Origin: Isoetes taiwanensis
Taxonomy: Eukaryota; Streptophyta; Lycopodiopsida; Isoetales; Isoetaceae
DNA length: 64,000 bases
Direction: 5' to 3'
NCBI GenBank assembly: GCA_021234155.1
Contig: JAJEKV010000075.1
Span: 3,093,280 to 3,157,279, forward strand
The position numbers and the translations under genes were made by a program. The notes beneath the pieces were generated by a model. That model worked only from the letters and a program-made list of their open reading frames with translations, did no database searches and was not told the origin of the DNA. Positions 1 to 10,499 of the stretch are shown piece after piece. Position 1 is the first letter of the stretch; every line of letters begins with the position of its first letter.

Positions 1-1037
1 GCTCCAATTCTTAGATCAAGGCATAGGATCACTGTCCTGGACGTTTTTATTAAGGTCAGAGGGGTTGTAATAAAACATTTAAAAAATGACATAATATTAG
101 ATCATCAACAGGACCAAGTCTAAAATGGTAAGGGACATAGTTTTAAACTGTTTGTTGGGTTTTATAATCACGTTAAGATCATTGGAATGGAAAGGAAAAA
201 AATTTTACAAGCTTGAACAATAAGTTTTTTAATGTTTCTTGAAGGTTATATTCTTTTGTGTGTATAAAAATGCATTGTCAGGATCGACGCACATAATATA
301 CAACCTACAGTACACTTCACATTAGGTATGTGTATATGTTTTTCTTAAGATCAATGAATTGTTTTGCTAGCGATGCCTGGACCTCAATAGATCTAATAGA
401 AACTGCAGTTAAGTCTGACAGTTCCTTATGAGTAATGCTAGATCAAATTGAGAGAACTTGCTTTTTAACTATAGTCTATCATTTTCAGAAATTAATTTAA
501 CGTACTTTGGAGAGTGCACAAGAAACCTTTTTAAGTTTAGTGAAGGAAGTTCAAGTTAGGTAACGAGCACTTTCATTATTGCCCTTATATTATTTTGAGG
601 AAGCAAGACAATATCCTACATCACACAGATAGGATAATCCAAATGTATTCATGGGATATCCAGATGATGCTTATGATGCAAAGCTCCTTAGAAATTCTGG
701 ACATGCAAGCTATTGAAACATTGAGGAACTTTGAATATCAACAAATCCTGCAGTGATACTTAATGGACCTTTGTCCTTGCTTTGCATGGGTTGAAGTTGC
801 ATGATGTCCTTGTGGTTCATGCCACATACAATAGACATATATAAATTCTAATGCTTTTCATTGTTTTGCAAATAAAAAGCCATGTCAGAGCAATATCTAG
901 TGTTTTGTCATCAGGGCAATATCTGGTGTTTTGTCGCCTTGTATTTTGTTCAGATTTCATCTTGTGTTTCAGCTGTGGCAATTTCCATGTAGATGCAAAG
1001 GGTCTCAGTTTCCACCCCCTTCCTAGTATTTATTTTG

Positions 1038-1038
<1 letters not shown>
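1..1038. other. AT-rich stretch without a recognisable gene
   Basis: I see no coding region, RNA gene or ordered repeat here on either strand. It ends at the trinucleotide tail of LINE-A. Confidence 0.5.

Positions 1039-1125
<87 letters not shown>
1039..1125. repeat. (TTA)n/(TAA)n microsatellite, probable 3' tail of LINE-A
   Basis: An uninterrupted run of ATT trinucleotides of about 87 bp. Read on the minus strand it is (AAT)n and lies directly after the 3' region of LINE-A. Some LINEs end in a simple repeat rather than poly(A), so I read it as that tail, expanded. The long poly-leucine and poly-isoleucine ORFs across it are translation artefacts. Confidence 0.85.
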
Positions 1126-1306
1126 TTGATTGAAGGCCGATATACATATTTATATGTATAAATAAGATTACAAAAATTACTTTTTACAGAGAAGTATAAT
1201 CCATTCATAAAAGGGAGATAAGTAAAAAAAGTTGTTATCACCATTCAGATACTGGCAAAGAAGCAGAGCATGAAATTCAGAGAGTGAGTCCCATATGAGC
1301 GTCAAA

Positions 1307-1600
1307 CTAGAAGTGGGATCTGAGGTTAAGATTTTTAATCTTTCGACCTCTCCCCCTGACCATAATAGTAAGGATGCAGAAGATGCACATGCAGGAATCT
1401 GCTTTCGCCATATTGAATCTCCCTTTATTATCTTCGGCCCCGCACAGTAGAGCTCTTCTGACATCCGGATTCTGATCACAACAACAATTGCACAGACAAG
1501 GTTCATTGTGCCCATAGATATTTGGGGGGCCGAACACCTTAAGCCATTCCTGGTTGGTGCTGAGATTGATTCGCTTCCACTTGATTTTCCGCACCAACAC
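1307..1600 (-). pseudogene. RNase H-like domain relic at C-terminus of LINE-A ORF2
   Basis: The minus-strand translation contains GPPNIYGHN followed by NPDVRRALLCGAEDNKGRF and MAKADSC. The spacing NP...G...D-x-KGRF...A resembles RNase H domains found after the zinc-binding domain of some plant L1 elements. The first catalytic aspartate region (usually F/CDGA) reads CLCNCCC, so it is changed or frame-shifted. The frame also shifts between this part and the zinc-binding domain upstream. The assignment rests on pattern only. It is not a functional enzyme as it stands. Confidence 0.5.
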
Positions 1601-1748
1601 GAAGATAATTCCTGAAACCCAAAGATTAACAATAAGTACATTTTAAGCTGCAACAGTGATCCAATTGATATCATAGTTAATCTGCTTGATCACGCGGCTT
1701 TCCTCCGATCGCAAATTTCAAAATAAAAAATGAAGTTATTACGCCCTT

Positions 1749-2137
1749 CTAAATCCTCCACAACGGGATATAGATCCTCCAATCATTTGGGTTCTCCGGC
1801 ATAAAGAAGTCCAGAGAGCTCATAGAAAGGAGGTCATAACCAAATAAATTTGAAGCCAGATTGAGCACCCATTCAGACCACATGCAGGTCCTAAAAAGGT
1901 GATTTTCATCCTCCCTCCCTCTCCTCAAACACACAGGGGCATACATCGACTCGGCCATCTGCAGCCTTTGACGCTTTTGGTTCGTCACCAAGGCTCTATG
2001 TCATAATTGCCACATAAAGGACTTAATCTTGGGGAAAATTGGGCTGGCCCACATAAAGATCAAATTCCTAGAACACCTACCAGTCCATGTTTGCCATTTG
2101 ATATGCATGGAAATGCTCTGATCTCTCATAAGGTATC
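1749..2137 (-). pseudogene. LINE-A ORF2, zinc-binding RT-associated domain (zf-RVT)
   Basis: The minus-strand reading has FPKIKSFMWQL, one in-frame stop, HRALVTNQKRQRLQ, then C-L-R-R-G-R-E-D-E-N-HLFRTC. This is the usual order of the zf-RVT domain of plant L1 LINEs: W..iF.PKIK.F.W, hR, C..C...E...HLF..C. The first cysteine is represented by a CLRR rather than a CxxC, so the domain is eroded. Its upstream continuation is at 18122, on the far side of the inserted transposon. Confidence 0.8.
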
Positions 2138-2138
2138 C

Positions 2139-2164
2139 GGGTGAAAGCATGTTGTAGTGGAACA
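2139..2164 (+). repeat. Left terminal inverted repeat of 16-kb element
   Basis: 26 bp identical to the reverse complement of 18096-18121. Beyond it the arms diverge, with looser similarity around a GTGGTGGGA...AATTTGT(A/G)GTG block at about 2205-2250. Confidence 0.9.
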
Positions 2165-3952
2165 AAAAGCGTGCATTTTAGCACCACATTTTTGGGTGCT
2201 AAGTGTGGTGGGAACTACCGAATTTGTAGTGGGAGGCGCTATTTTTTCAAAAATACACATGATTACTTATTCAAAATTTTGTCCTTTCGGTTCTTATTCA
2301 AAGCTATTCAAAGAACGCATTACCCATCATTTTCCCTCAAAAACTCGATCACGCTCCCTTAATCCGCAAGACCATTTCGATTCTCAATTTTCATTTTCCC
2401 TCAAAAACTTCGATCACGCTCCCTTAATCCCAAGGCAAGACCATTTCTGATTTACGGCAAGAAGATCGATCCGCGAAATGGCTCTGATCATACCGGACTT
2501 GAATGCCCGCACGGATACACCTACAAGGAAATGTACAGCAAGAAAAGCATTACGCCACACAAAGAAGAAATCGAAGTCCGTTTGGGGGACCGAAAGTATT
2601 AGGAAAATCCACTTACAGGTGGGTTGCATTCTAGATTCGGGGATGCCCATGATTCTCTGTTGTTTAGAATATTGTTTTGTTTCATCATGCAGGTTGAAGA
2701 ATCTGAGCAAGGAGAGGTATAATGAATATATGTGCCTTTACAAAAAAATCACAGGCAGGAAGTGTGCCTGGGGAGGCATGGCCTCACAGACTATGGCTGT
2801 TGCGTATTACCTTCACACAAAAGGAAAAGAACTGGTTGAGTTTCTGGCAACAGTTAAGAGAAAAAAAGCACGAATTCATTATATTGAGAAATTTGGAATT
2901 CTCGTTTAGCTTGAAATAGGTTGCAGCGGCCATATAAATCGCAAAAATACCTTCACGAGGACCTCATTGGTGGCCCAAACACAAGAAAAAAAGGTTGGAC
3001 AAATCGCGGTCGCGAGCATTTTGCACTTGGAATACAAATATATTTAATTTTTAAGGCATATGGTATTGTAATTGACGTAGATATTGCACATGATGGGCTT
3101 GAAAAGATCGCCGTTGCGATCTTTTAGAACAAGAAATGGGTGCATATTAGACACCCAAAGACAATATAACAATTTTATTTTATACATCTTAAATGCAATT
3201 TTGTTTATCCAATATTGAAAAAAACATTAAATAACAATTTTTTTCGGCTCAAAACAATCGCAACCGCGATTTGCTTGAGCAAGAATATAGCTGTGTCCCC
3301 CTGGTTGTGTTCATCCAAATCGCCATGGCGATTTCATGGACCATTAACCTTCCATAAATTAGAGCTTGCTTGATTCTGTACGGATGATAAGCTTGCAATC
3401 AGATGGTAAGAATCATCTACATAGCGAAAAGACAAATGAATTATGAGAACTTACCAGTAATTGAGTGAGAAAACCTCCTGTTTCTCTGATGTTTCTCTGA
3501 TATTTTGCTATAGAACGCCTTAATCTTCTCTAGTCCACACATCGGTGTAGGTGTATAATAGCTAGATATGCAGTACAGAAACAAGTCCAGCCCAAATGCT
3601 TGGCAGAATGATTTTACAGAATGATTTTAAGCGACTAACAGCCCAAATGCTAAGCAGAATGATTTTACAGAATGATTTTACAGAACTGGAGACTAAAGAA
3701 GGGATAATCTTTGCTATTTCTCTGGTCTGTGGAATACCTTGGCTATAGAAATTTTATTGAGATTACAGAGCTGTTGTGATTAACCCATGGAGTGACAAGC
3801 AGATAGCAGACCTGGGTATTTGAAGGCTCCTTATCACAGATTTGAGAGTTCTGTTCTGCATGCGCAAAGGCAACCGATTTGCCTCAGTAAATGTAGAAAC
3901 AAGAAAACAAGGATAGATATCAGCATTGAGATCCAGAAGCCCTATAACCTGA
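2165..3952. other. Left part of 16-kb element, no assigned gene
   Basis: A plus-strand frame at 2478-2618 encodes a basic stretch (MALIIPDLNARTDTPTRK and on) that ends at a plausible donor (CAG|GTGGGT), with an acceptor at about 2692 (ATGCAG|GTTG). Another open frame at 2654-2909 encodes a lysine-rich segment. I recognise neither. Near-identical short blocks ending in AGAATGATTTTACAG recur at about 3600-3680. The rest shows nothing I can name. Confidence 0.35.
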
Positions 3953-4212
3953 GCCCTCGCTATGGCCGCTACATAAAACTTGGAGATCGGAAGTTCTGTA
4001 ATAAAAGCCCTAAGATCTTACCTTTCTTTTATGGCCGCTGCAGAAATTTTGAGATTCGAAACCCTGTAATAAAAGCCCTGCTGCAAAAAACTTTGGAGAT
4101 ACGGAAGCCCTGTAAGAAATCCTTGGCTATGGTGACGAGATCCTGCAATGGCTGGAAGAGAAGGAAGAAATCCTTGGTTATGGCGACGAGATCCTGCAAT
4201 GGCTGGAATGAG
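3953..4212. repeat. Degenerate tandem repeat
   Basis: Four diverged copies of a block with the theme GGAGAT(C/A)CGGAAGCCCTGTAA occur in a row. They are followed by two copies of AAATCCTTGG(C/T)TATGG(T/C)GACGAG with GATCCTGCAATGGCTGGAA. The ORFs across it are a by-product of the repeat. Confidence 0.6.
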
Positions 4213-4849
4213 AAGGAAACGGAAGAGAAAATCCGGAAGAAGAGGAAGTCCGCATGGTCGCTCGCGACCACTACCCGCACTCAAATTTAAATTAAATGAA
4301 ATTGGATAATTATTATGCACCTAATTCTCTATTCCCGCCCATGTTGGGCGGGACAATTTCAAATTGAAGTGAACCACTTTTTGCTTGTAGTGGACCCGGA
4401 GAGCTGTATTCAAAATTCTCAAAATCCCGCTTTTTTATCTAATTAATGAATTCGTGCTTAAAAGAGTCTGAAGCCTCTCCGTCCCAACGTAAGAGGAAGA
4501 ATGCAAGCATTTCAAATAGTGAGGAAGCAGAGCAATATGCCACAGATGAAGCTTCCTCTCTTTAAATGACTAGGCCACAATTCAAGCCTCCTCAAGCTGT
4601 AAGAAGAATCTCGAAACCCGAAAAAATAGGTACTTTTCAACCCTCTTCTTCCTCGAACCACCATATGATGCAATTTAATATTGAACCGTTATTTTCCAAA
4701 GAAGGTCTAGCAAGCTTGAACAATCGTGTACACCACTTACTTCTTCATTTGGGTGTGTTGTAAGTTATGTGTAGGAAATTTGTCTTTGCTAGTTTCGAGT
4801 TGTGGTGGATAATTTCAGTTCCACGAGTATGTAGCTCCAAATGTGTTAC

Positions 4850-5400
4850 AGACGCCATATGGTGCCAATTATATGTTAATAATGTAGTTTGTAGCATATG
4901 TAGTGTCACATATAGTACCAAACATGGTACCTTTTCTCAATAGTGAATTGGCTTCCATATGTTTCTATACTTAGTGTCATATATGATGTTAGATATGGTG
5001 ATACTTGTGAATGGTGGATTGTCCGCCATATGTGGTGCCAATCTAACTGCGCTAAATATTGCACCACGCTATCCGCCACATATGGGGTGGTGGATGCCCG
5101 CGGATGTGGTGCCTTCGCGCATTGTGGTGCCACATGTGGTGTCTAATGTGGCACCACTATGGATCCACATTTTGCACCACATGTGGTGTCTTTGACGCCA
5201 TTTGTGGTCGGCAATGGATTGCCATATGTGGTGCCTTGGGTGCATTGTGGTGCCATATGTGGTGTGGCATATGGCACCGGTTTGGTGGCCACATGCCACA
5301 CCACATGTGGTGAATATGACGCCATTTGTGGTGCAAAGTTTGTCATGATGGAATTTGTGGTGTGTAAAGTGGTGCTGTTGTGTCATGTGGTACTAACCTT
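4850..5400 (+). repeat. GTGGTG-word array 1
   Basis: Many irregularly spaced copies of CATATGTGGTGCC-like words (for example GCCATATGTGGTG and ACCACATGTGGTG), mostly on the plus strand. They lie just upstream of the RING gene. The word resembles part of the terminal inverted repeat and of the other arrays in this element. Confidence 0.75.
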
Positions 5401-5624
5401 GGATTACTTTCCGATGAATTCAACATGACACCGGGAGAATGGATCAACTCTACAAGATCGGCGATTCGATGTAAGGCAAGGTTGCAAACTTGAGATCAAA
5501 GCTGCGGTGCTACAAATGAAGGTTCAACAACTTGAGTTCCGGCCGAGAAGATGAATAAAGATTTAAAAAAATGGGAAGGAATGATTAAGGATAAACCAAG
5601 TCGTGCGCATCGGTATTCGCCTAT

Positions 5625-6625
5625 ATGGCAAGATACGTGAGGCCGAAAAGGAACTATTACCAGAACTTGAGCGGACAAAAATCGAGGAGCTTAATCTGGC
5701 ATCGGCCGAGGGAAGCGGCACACAAACAAAGATTGAAAGTGCTGGAACCAAGGTTAGAGAGGTTTCTGTCTTGCAAGGACCGTCTTCCTTTATTTGTCTT
5801 GGATCCACTACTTCCAGACCTTGATAAGGCTAAAGATTATGGTAGTGGCTGTCCATTCTGTGGCAAGATCCTCCAGTGGATGGAGAAACCACTACCAACT
5901 TTGATTGCTGAATGCAGTCACCAATACCATCTTCCATGTCTGCTCAGCCTCTTGAGGTACTTCATAACAAAATTCCTGAAGTGCTTAGTATAATTGTATT
6001 CTCATTGACAAATTTGCGTTCACTTTGCAGGATTTGTAATCACTGTTGCATTGAGAATTGCTGTCATGAATTTTCTACAGCATGGGTACAAGCCTTAGGT
6101 GTGAGTAGGGAGGATCAAAAGCAACTTCAAGCTACTGAGGCACTTATAGGTGAGCACTTATAGGTAGCTCGAAAAGAGAGTAAGCCTGGCTTAGTCTCCT
6201 TCGTTTTCTGTTTGTTGTATCTAATTTGCCCCCTAGGATGACATCGCTCACTCAAGTGGCGAATTAGATACATCAAGCAGGAAACTCGAAAAGGGAGTAA
6301 GCCCGACATAAAACAAGATCCTGGCTGGCTTAGTCTCTTTTGCTTCTCCTATTTTGTGTATCTAAAGTGCCCCCTGGGATGAGATCGCTCGCTCATTTTA
6401 GGGGACACTTTGGATATATAAAAACAGGAACATCGTAAAGAGAGTAAAAAAGTCTGGAGCTTAGTTAAAAAAACCAAAGCATAGTTACAATCAATTGTGA
6501 TTCAATTCCAGGTTTGCAGAGCATGGTGTCGTTTACTAATTCAGGTCTAACTGTTCATACTGGTGGCAATGACTATGTGAGTCCATCTAACACACCAAAA
6601 AGGGAATTATTTTCTACCCTCAAAG
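5625..6625 (+). CDS. RING-type zinc finger protein, at least 3 exons, carried by transposon
   Basis: Likely an E3 ubiquitin-ligase-type RING protein. Exon 1 (5625-5956) ends with a basic/helical stretch and then CPFCGKIL...ECSHQYHLPCLLSLL. Exon 2 (6031-6149) continues ICNHCCIENCC. Together these give C-x2-C, C-x-H-x3-H-x2-C and C-x2-C ligands. The intron at 5957-6030 has GT...TTTGCAG borders and splits an Arg codon. A third exon (6512-6625), joined at G|GTGAGC...TTCCAG|, keeps the frame and adds a Ser/Thr-rich segment. It ends at AAAG|GTAACC, so further exons are likely but were not resolved. The Met at 5625 is the first in frame and the start is uncertain. All three exons are open, so the gene may have been active recently. 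It could be a captured host gene or an element-encoded factor. Confidence 0.6.
6166..6440. repeat. Two tandem hairpin units in an intron
   Basis: Unit 1 has arms 6217-6230 and 6258-6271 (13 of 14 pairs). Unit 2 has arms 6359-6375 and 6400-6416 (15 of 17 pairs). Both have loops containing GATGA(C/G)ATCGCTC and both sit in similar flanks (CGAAAAGxGAGTAAGCC...GCTTAGTCTC). They look like a duplicated small foldback inside the RING gene intron. Confidence 0.6.
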
Positions 6626-7244
6626 GTAACCAAGTCTTGTTTGATGCAATTGGGATATGTAGCTTACTTCTTCATCCCTACTTTGTAGATATAGATGTAC
6701 AATGTGGTCGAGTGAGGGGACAAGACACTCACACCCTTCGAAAGCATTAGACAGAGATAGAAACTTCGGGCAAATCGGAAGATGCATCGAGGTTACGAAA
6801 AGTCGGACAAATCATTAGATGTCAACAAATCGTTAGGTGCATCAAGTCAAGCTCCGATAGGTGCTCCAAGCGGACAACAATCTGCCAGATCGGCCGGATG
6901 CATTAAGTCATGCTCCACACCAATCTGCCAAATCAGCAGATGCATCAGGTTATGATCTGAACAAATCGTTTGGTGAATGTAAGTCACAAGGTAACTTCCA
7001 ACCTTTTGTGCTTGTCGTCTTTTTAATTTGACCCATATAGTTACCGAATCTGTTAAATTTTTGCAAATTTGGAAGTGTCTCAGAGAAAAAGCAAGAGCAG
7101 AATTCCAAGAAAAAGACACCTCCAAGACATTCTGAAGCGTAAGTTTCCAGCCACTTGCGAAGAGATCTTTGAAGCGAAGTTTCCACCCTGCACCAAGAAA
7201 TGCCGGGCGAAGTTTCCAGCCCCGCACCAACTCTGTCCATGCAG

Positions 7245-7809
7245 AAGACTACAACGTTAAGCCCAATCCTGCTTGTTTTTTACTACAATGGAGTTCTGGG
7301 TAGAAGCTATGACAAGAGTGAGTCCATACCCACTGCCAAAGAAGATGATGTTAAGTTGATCACACTTAACAGAACCAAGTGGGTAGTAACTAGACCAGGT
7401 TGGGCCGAGTTCATAGATTGGTGCAGTCAGAATTTTCATATAGCACTTTGGTCCAGCCTGCAGGCTCAAAACTTGAGAGTCATAGTTAAGGGAGCATTGA
7501 TGAAACACAAGGACAAATTCAAGTTCATATGGAGTCAGGATCAGTGTACCAACACAAATTTATTTAACAGTAAAAAGCCAATTTTTTTGAAGCACCTGAA
7601 AAAGGTCTACGACGAATTTCCAGGTTTCACAAAAGAGAACGTGCTTCTCATTGATGTCGTGAGATACAAAGGGTACCTCAATCGCCAAACACCATGATCT
7701 GTCCAAGCAATTTGGAGCCCCGGCCAGAGTAGATGGCAATTTCCTCATGAATGATCTAAAGGTTTGGCTTCAGGGGTTGCTGAAGGCTAAGAATGCAACA
7801 AAATGCTGA
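7245..7809 (+). pseudogene. NLI-interacting-factor/SCP-like phosphatase domain, transposon-borne, probably inactive
   Basis: HAD-fold phosphatase of the FCP1/SCP (PF03031) type; family members dephosphorylate phosphoserine. The start of the exon follows TCCATGCAG|. The translation shows LLVFYYNGVLG (motif I), then RPGWAEFIDWCSQNFHIALW, with SLQAQNLRVIV after it, FIWSQDQCTN, KPIFLKHLKKVY and LLIDVVRYKGYLN (motif III region). The motif I nucleophile Asp (DxDx(T/V) in the family) is Tyr here and the second Asp is Asn. The late acidic motif is also eroded. After about 7690 the reading moves one base, and the C-terminal part DGNFLMNDLKVWLQGLL follows to a stop at 7807. AT-rich sequence with polyadenylation-like words follows. 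The domain is clear; catalysis is not expected. Confidence 0.75.
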
Positions 7810-8041
7810 ATATGTTTGACACCGAGAGTCAAATTTGTATTAATATGATGAAAAAACATAGAACTAAAGCCTAGAAATAGTATTATTGTGTATATGATGT
7901 AACCTCTCTTGACTTTTTAATATAAACAAAGTTTTACTTCAATTGTTCATTTCTTGGCTATTTCAATGTTCCTCAAGGTTTTCAATGATCTTCCATTTGC
8001 TGAATGTAAACTTACACCACCAGCACGAGGACTGCAGTGTT

Positions 8042-8767
8042 AAGAGCGCACATCCGACCAGAACACTTGCCACTTGAAGTGTTTAAAGGACAGCAGGAGC
8101 CTCTTGTGCTTGATCAAGAGGCAATCAGAATATTGGAGAAAAGTAGGGATTGGTTCAGTGACAGGATAGTCCATTTCTTCATGAGGTTAGTAATTTAATA
8201 TAAACAACTCAGATTTGAAGTCTTATGTTGTTTCTTAAATCATCTTGTTTTACCAGACCTTGGACTTTGGCAGGTGTATGCACCAATTCTGCATCAAGCA
8301 TGACATGGAACAGAGGTTCCATTTCATGGATCCGCTCATTTACACATTACTGTCGAACGAGCTTCCTTCAAAGGACAAACTGTTGAACCCTCAACTTGCA
8401 ATTTCGGAATGTACCATTTTGCCAGCATGTTATCAGCAGCACTGGACAGTGTATGTCATTGTAGGTCTTGGAGGTCACCGGTTAAATGTCAGGCCAGTGT
8501 GTACCATTTTGGCCGACCTAGAAATGTACAAGGGCTCAGAGCTTTGTCATGAGTTTTGTTGAGGATGCAAACACAAAATTCCCAAGCACCATAAAGCTGC
8601 GCCACAAGAAAATTACAAGTTCCCCCACTCAGTCTGATTGCTGGTCGTGTGGTCCTGCTATATGTGTCTTTGTAAAGAAAGTTGTGGCTGCGATAATGAG
8701 ACTTGGACATACTATCCCAATGCAAGGTGAGTTAAATAAATTTGAAGGTATTACTCATCCAATGTGA
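8042..8767 (+). CDS. Ulp1-type (C48) cysteine protease domain, transposon-borne
   Basis: Ulp1/SENP proteases cleave SUMO or related conjugates and are often carried by large plant transposons. Exon 1 (8042-8185) reads ILEKSRDWFSDRIVHFFMR, the usual W-L-x-D-x-x-I-x-F start. With intron 8186-8273 (GT...TTTGGCAG) removed, it runs in frame into CMHQFCIKHDMEQ. Exon 2 contains QQHWTVYVIV, with the catalytic His at 8440-8442. A further segment, in another frame after a probable intron (acceptor near 8520), gives FVEDANTKFPS and QSDCWSCGPAICVFVKKVV, with the catalytic Cys at 8648-8650. I could not place the catalytic Asp. The coding parts I could join are free of stops. The upstream start is unresolved. 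Confidence 0.7.
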
Positions 8768-9079
8768 GGCCCTGATATGTTTGTTGCAGGGTGTACCAAT
8801 TTCTAGTTCTTGCTTCTGGGACACCTTGAGAATGATGATTGATGTTGTGAAGCACGATTCTTTGTAGTAATGAAGTGAGGTTGACGGATCAATAGATCTT
8901 TACTTGTAATCACATGTTTGTATTATTGTAACCAAAGAGGTTATTCTTGTAATCTATTCTTTCATTGACACTCTAATGTACATTGTTGTATACTATTGTA
9001 TACAATAGACTTTTTGGTGACGACGAGCAACACTCGGTGGAGTTCAAATCTCGGAAGAAATTGATGTATTCAAAGATTC

Positions 9080-9780
9080 ATGACAATGTGGTGTTACATG
9101 TCGTTGATAGATGTGGTGATGCAAATGGTGCATGTGGTGAATCATGTGGTGCATTTGGTGAACCATGTGGTGAATCATGTGGTGAATCGTGGGTGGCATG
9201 TTGGAGCTTCGTGGCATGTTTGACTTTCATTGACCAACATGTTTGGTGATGCAAATGGTGCATGTGGTGGTGAATCATGAGGTGCATTTGGTGAATCATG
9301 TGGTGAATCATGTGGTGCATCGTGGGTGGCATGTTGGAGCTTCACGTGGCATGTTTGAGCCAACTTGGCATGTTGGAGCCTAGGTGGCATATTTGAGCTA
9401 CCTTGGCATGCTTGAGCCTTTACATGACCTTTGTTACATGTTTGACTTTCATTGACCAACATGTTTGGTGATGCAAATGGTGCATGTGGTGAATCATGAG
9501 GTGCATTTGGTGAATCATGTGGTGCATCATAGGTGGCATGTTGGAGCTTCACGTGGCATGTTTGAGCCACCTTGGCATGTTGGAGCCTAGGTGGCATATT
9601 TGAGCCACCTTGGCATGCTTGAGCCTTTACATGACCTTTGTTACATGTTTGACTTTCATTGACCAACATGTTTGGTGATGCAAATGGTGCATATGGTGAA
9701 TCATGTGGTGCATTTGGTGAATCATGTGGTGAATCATGTGGTGCATCATAGGTGGCATGTTGGAGCTTACGTGGCATGTG
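9080..9780 (+). repeat. GTGGTG-word array 2 with about 210-bp higher-order units
   Basis: Short words such as GGTGAATCATGTGGTGCAT are reiterated. They are embedded in longer units that begin ACCAACATGTTTGGTGATGC at 9233, 9455 and 9662. The units also share GGTGGCATGTTGGAGC and TACATGACCTTTGTTACATG blocks. Minus-strand ORFs here are repeat translations. Confidence 0.85.
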
Positions 9781-9874
9781 CTTACACTAGCTAATTATAA
9801 CTAAAATAACTAAACAAGTGCCAAGCCAGCATAATATGATTGGTGTTCAAAAATGAATGGCCAATTCAGGATAG

Positions 9875-9906
<32 letters not shown>

Positions 9907-10089
9907 GAAAATAAAATAATGGTCATTTCGAGGTTATTATTATCCTACTAAATTTTTAGGAATAAAGATGCTAATGGTACGAAATCCTAAAATCGTAGCC
10001 CTCTGACAAATTAATTTCCACGCCGACCTTTATAGGCTATGGTCGTGAAGGAGAAGCATCGTCCAATTCCTTCCAACGAGAATGTCGAG

Positions 10090-10155
10090 CTGCAGCTCTC
10101 TCCCTCCCGGCTCGCCTCTCCCTCTCCCTCTCTCTCGCTCTCCCTCCGCTAAAAG
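10090..10155. repeat. CT-rich microsatellite
   Basis: A run of CTCTCCCTC-type words within the 16-kb element, upstream of the acidic exon at 10364. Such tracts are common in plant 5' leaders. Confidence 0.7.
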
Positions 10156-10363
10156 CCGGAACTGCTTTCAATTCCTTTGGCCACGGTGATGGCGGTTATG
10201 AAAATAGGATCTTGGCCAAATTACCATTTGCTTGAGCCCGAACACGAGAGCCCGTGCCCAAGAGCCACGAGCACGAGAGCTCGAGTCTGATTCCACCTCT
10301 TAAAGCTCAAAGATCTTTGAGCTTTGGAAGAGGTGGAATCCTCCTCTAATTCGATTCCTCACG

Positions 10364-10499
10364 ATGAAGCTTCTTCTCGATGATCAATTTGATTCCCAAG
10401 ATTACGATAACGAATCGGCGAAGACCCAGAAAGTAGAAGAAGAAGAGGTAGAAGACGAAGAAGAACATGAAGTTTTTGGAACTCCAAAATTTTCTCTGA
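10364..10499 (+). CDS. Short acidic exon, candidate first exon of an unknown gene
   Basis: An ATG at 10364 opens a frame MKLLLDDQFDSQDYDN followed by a Glu/Asp-rich stretch and EVFGTPKFSL. It ends at a good donor, GA|GTAAGT, at 10500. It is preceded by a CT-rich leader-like tract. I do not recognise the protein and found no clear second exon. It could be a captured gene fragment. Confidence 0.35.

Larger units (their letters stand above)
1126..2137 (-). mobile_element. LINE-A, 3' segment (L1-type non-LTR retrotransposon)
   Basis: This is the downstream third of a LINE whose upstream part lies at 18122 to about 21.8 kb on the same strand. The two parts are separated by the 16-kb DNA transposon. 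The segment holds the end of ORF2 (zinc-binding RT-associated domain and a probable RNase H) and a short 3' untranslated region ending in the trinucleotide tail. Joining the segments after removing the transposon and one ATC copy gives a continuous frame through the junction. Confidence 0.85.

Noticed and set aside
1023-1244. Poly-isoleucine and poly-leucine ORFs
   Set aside because: Translations of the (TTA)n microsatellite.
7062-7245. Joining the RING gene and phosphatase domain into one spliced protein through a donor at about 7139
   Set aside because: The GTAAGT donor and the GCAG acceptor at 7244 do not give a matching phase with any open upstream frame, so a fusion is not supported.
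9080-9780. Possible CRISPR-like array or His/Pro-rich protein
   Set aside because: Repeats are contiguous and irregular without unique spacers, in plant DNA. The His-rich frame is the repeat read in translation.
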